Source: Bacillota bacterium (GTDB lineage Bacteria; Bacillota; Clostridia; Lachnospirales; Lachnospiraceae). Taken from it: 38,511 nucleotides of DNA. Position numbers and translations under genes: made by a program. This document shows, piece by piece, positions 37,874 through 38,511 of this stretch. Position 1 is the first letter of the stretch. The number at the start of each line of letters is the position of its first letter. The notes below the pieces were generated by a model, which did no database searches, was not told the origin of the DNA, and saw nothing but the letters and a program-made list of their open reading frames with translations. The DNA lies in NCBI GenBank assembly GCA_023663285.1, contig JAMPHT010000031.1, positions 1 through 38,511 of the forward strand, given 5' to 3'.

Positions 37874-38455
37874 GTGAGCCATACCAGGCATTTGGGGAAG
37901 GCGTATGCGGAGGAAAGAGCGGCAATGGCAAATTCAGCGCAGGTGTCGGAACGGACACAGCAGCAATTGACTGGCGGACGTAAGGAACTCCAGGTGAAAG
38001 ATCCGGTGCAGGAATCAGAGCAGGCCCCGGTGCGGAAATCAGAGCAGGCTCCGGCGCGGGAGCCTGTGCGGGAGCCGATACCGGAGCGGAGCCTTGAACT
38101 GAAGAAAATGCGGGCTCCGCGCAGCAGGAAATACATAAAAGCCATAGAGCAGTCAGCGCCGCTCACCGAAACCGGAGAAGAAATGAAGTCCGCGGTAGAA
38201 TCCCTGCCGGCGCCTAAAAAATTGCTGGGAATTCTGTCGGAATGCGGAATTCCCGGCTGTGTCATTCATGCAATAGATAAGTGGGGCAATATTCTCCGGC
38301 ATTACAAAACATTGGAAGAAATACCGCCGGAGCTCAGGGAGGGATATGAGGTCTGGGAAAAGCACTCCGGATGTATTTGCGTTGAAGTGTACACCTTTAC
38401 GATCTGCATCATTTATGATGACGGGACTGTAAAAATTGCGGAGAGGGAGTTGTGA
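37874..38455 (+). CDS. Hypothetical host protein with P/E/K-rich N-terminal segment, 193 aa
   Basis: GTG 37874 is 58 bp after the Sel1 stop, with AGGGG further upstream than usual, so the start is uncertain. Residues ~35-80 are low-complexity, with short repeats of E-Q-A-P-V/A-R-K/E-S/P. The C-terminal ~85 residues form a compact domain (KKLLGILSECGIPGCVIHAI, YKTLEEIPPELREGYEVWEK, SGCICVEVYTFTICIIYDDG) with several cysteines. Not recognised. Same strand and close spacing suggest it is the fourth gene of the Hsp70/AAA/Sel1 set. Confidence 0.65.
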   Translation: MSHTRHLGKAYAEERAAMANSAQVSERTQQQLTGGRKELQVKDPVQESEQAPVRKSEQAPAREPVREPIPERSLELKKMRAPRSRKYIKAIEQSAPLTETGEEMKSAVESLPAPKKLLGILSECGIPGCVIHAIDKWGNILRHYKTLEEIPPELREGYEVWEKHSGCICVEVYTFTICIIYDDGTVKIAEREL

Positions 38456-38470
38456 GGTTACTTTTCACAC

Positions 38471-38511
38471 AGTAGCCACCGAAGCGGCATCTTTGATGCC
38501 GCTTCGCTACT
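38471..38511 (+). terminator. Long hairpin at the window end, probable terminator
   Basis: GAAGCGGCATC (38481-38491) pairs perfectly with GATGCCGCTTC (38495-38505) around TTT; AGTAGC (38471-38476) also pairs with GCTACT (38506-38511) after a 4-base bulge. The sequence after it is outside the window, so a T tract cannot be checked. Confidence 0.6.

Overview
This window looks like the chromosome of a gut-type Firmicute, probably Lachnospiraceae/Clostridia. The ribosome binding sites are strong AGGAGG types, base composition is moderate, and the protein families are typical of that group; the genus cannot be read from the sequence. The main object is a complete-looking Mu-like transposable prophage of 30,586 bp (6574..37159) inserted into a host gene. 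It starts TGTAA, ends TTACA, is flanked by a 5-bp target duplication (CTGGT), and carries the same AATGTCAAA site at positions 18-26 from each terminus.

Host left flank (1..6573). The window opens in the last part of another prophage: the C-terminal cell-wall-binding end of an endolysin, a 55-codon gene with a terminator, candidate integrase arm repeats, and a 3' piece of a tRNA (or tmRNA) gene that is probably that prophage's attachment site. A small ribbon-helix-helix gene on the minus strand follows. Then comes a rightward host gene set: an Hsp70-like chaperone without the C-terminal lid, a triple-AAA CbxX/SpoVK-like protein, and a Sel1-repeat protein. The AAA gene is split by a 20-bp tandem duplication. 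The Sel1 gene is split by the prophage and resumes at 37165. A hypothetical gene with a P/E/K-rich N-terminal segment and a final hairpin close the window.

Prophage early region (6574..16181). The left end holds end-binding sites, a bidirectional terminator and a four-copy alternating repeat. A leftward cI-like repressor faces a rightward consensus promoter whose spacer is filled by a 15-bp palindrome. The same palindrome recurs inside the repressor gene, and an imperfect copy lies between them. The early operon then carries small genes, a PAPS-reductase-like PP-loop protein, a Ner-like HTH protein, the DDE transposase (MuA), the MuB ATPase, several small proteins, Gam, an amidase-LysM endolysin, GemA (Mu gp16) and the Mor activator, and ends at a strong terminator.

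Prophage late region (16182..37159). Two membrane proteins (candidate lysis genes) and two small winged-helix-like proteins precede the gp27-like small terminase. The rest is a siphovirus module: large terminase, SPP1-type portal, minor head protein fused to a zinc-metallopeptidase domain, scaffold, capsid, connectors, major tail protein, tail chaperones with a probable -1 frameshift, tape measure, Dit, Tal with collagen-like repeats, and baseplate or receptor-binding proteins. The element therefore combines Mu-type replication and control with an SPP1/TP901-like virion. No large lesion is visible, so it could be functional, but that is inference.
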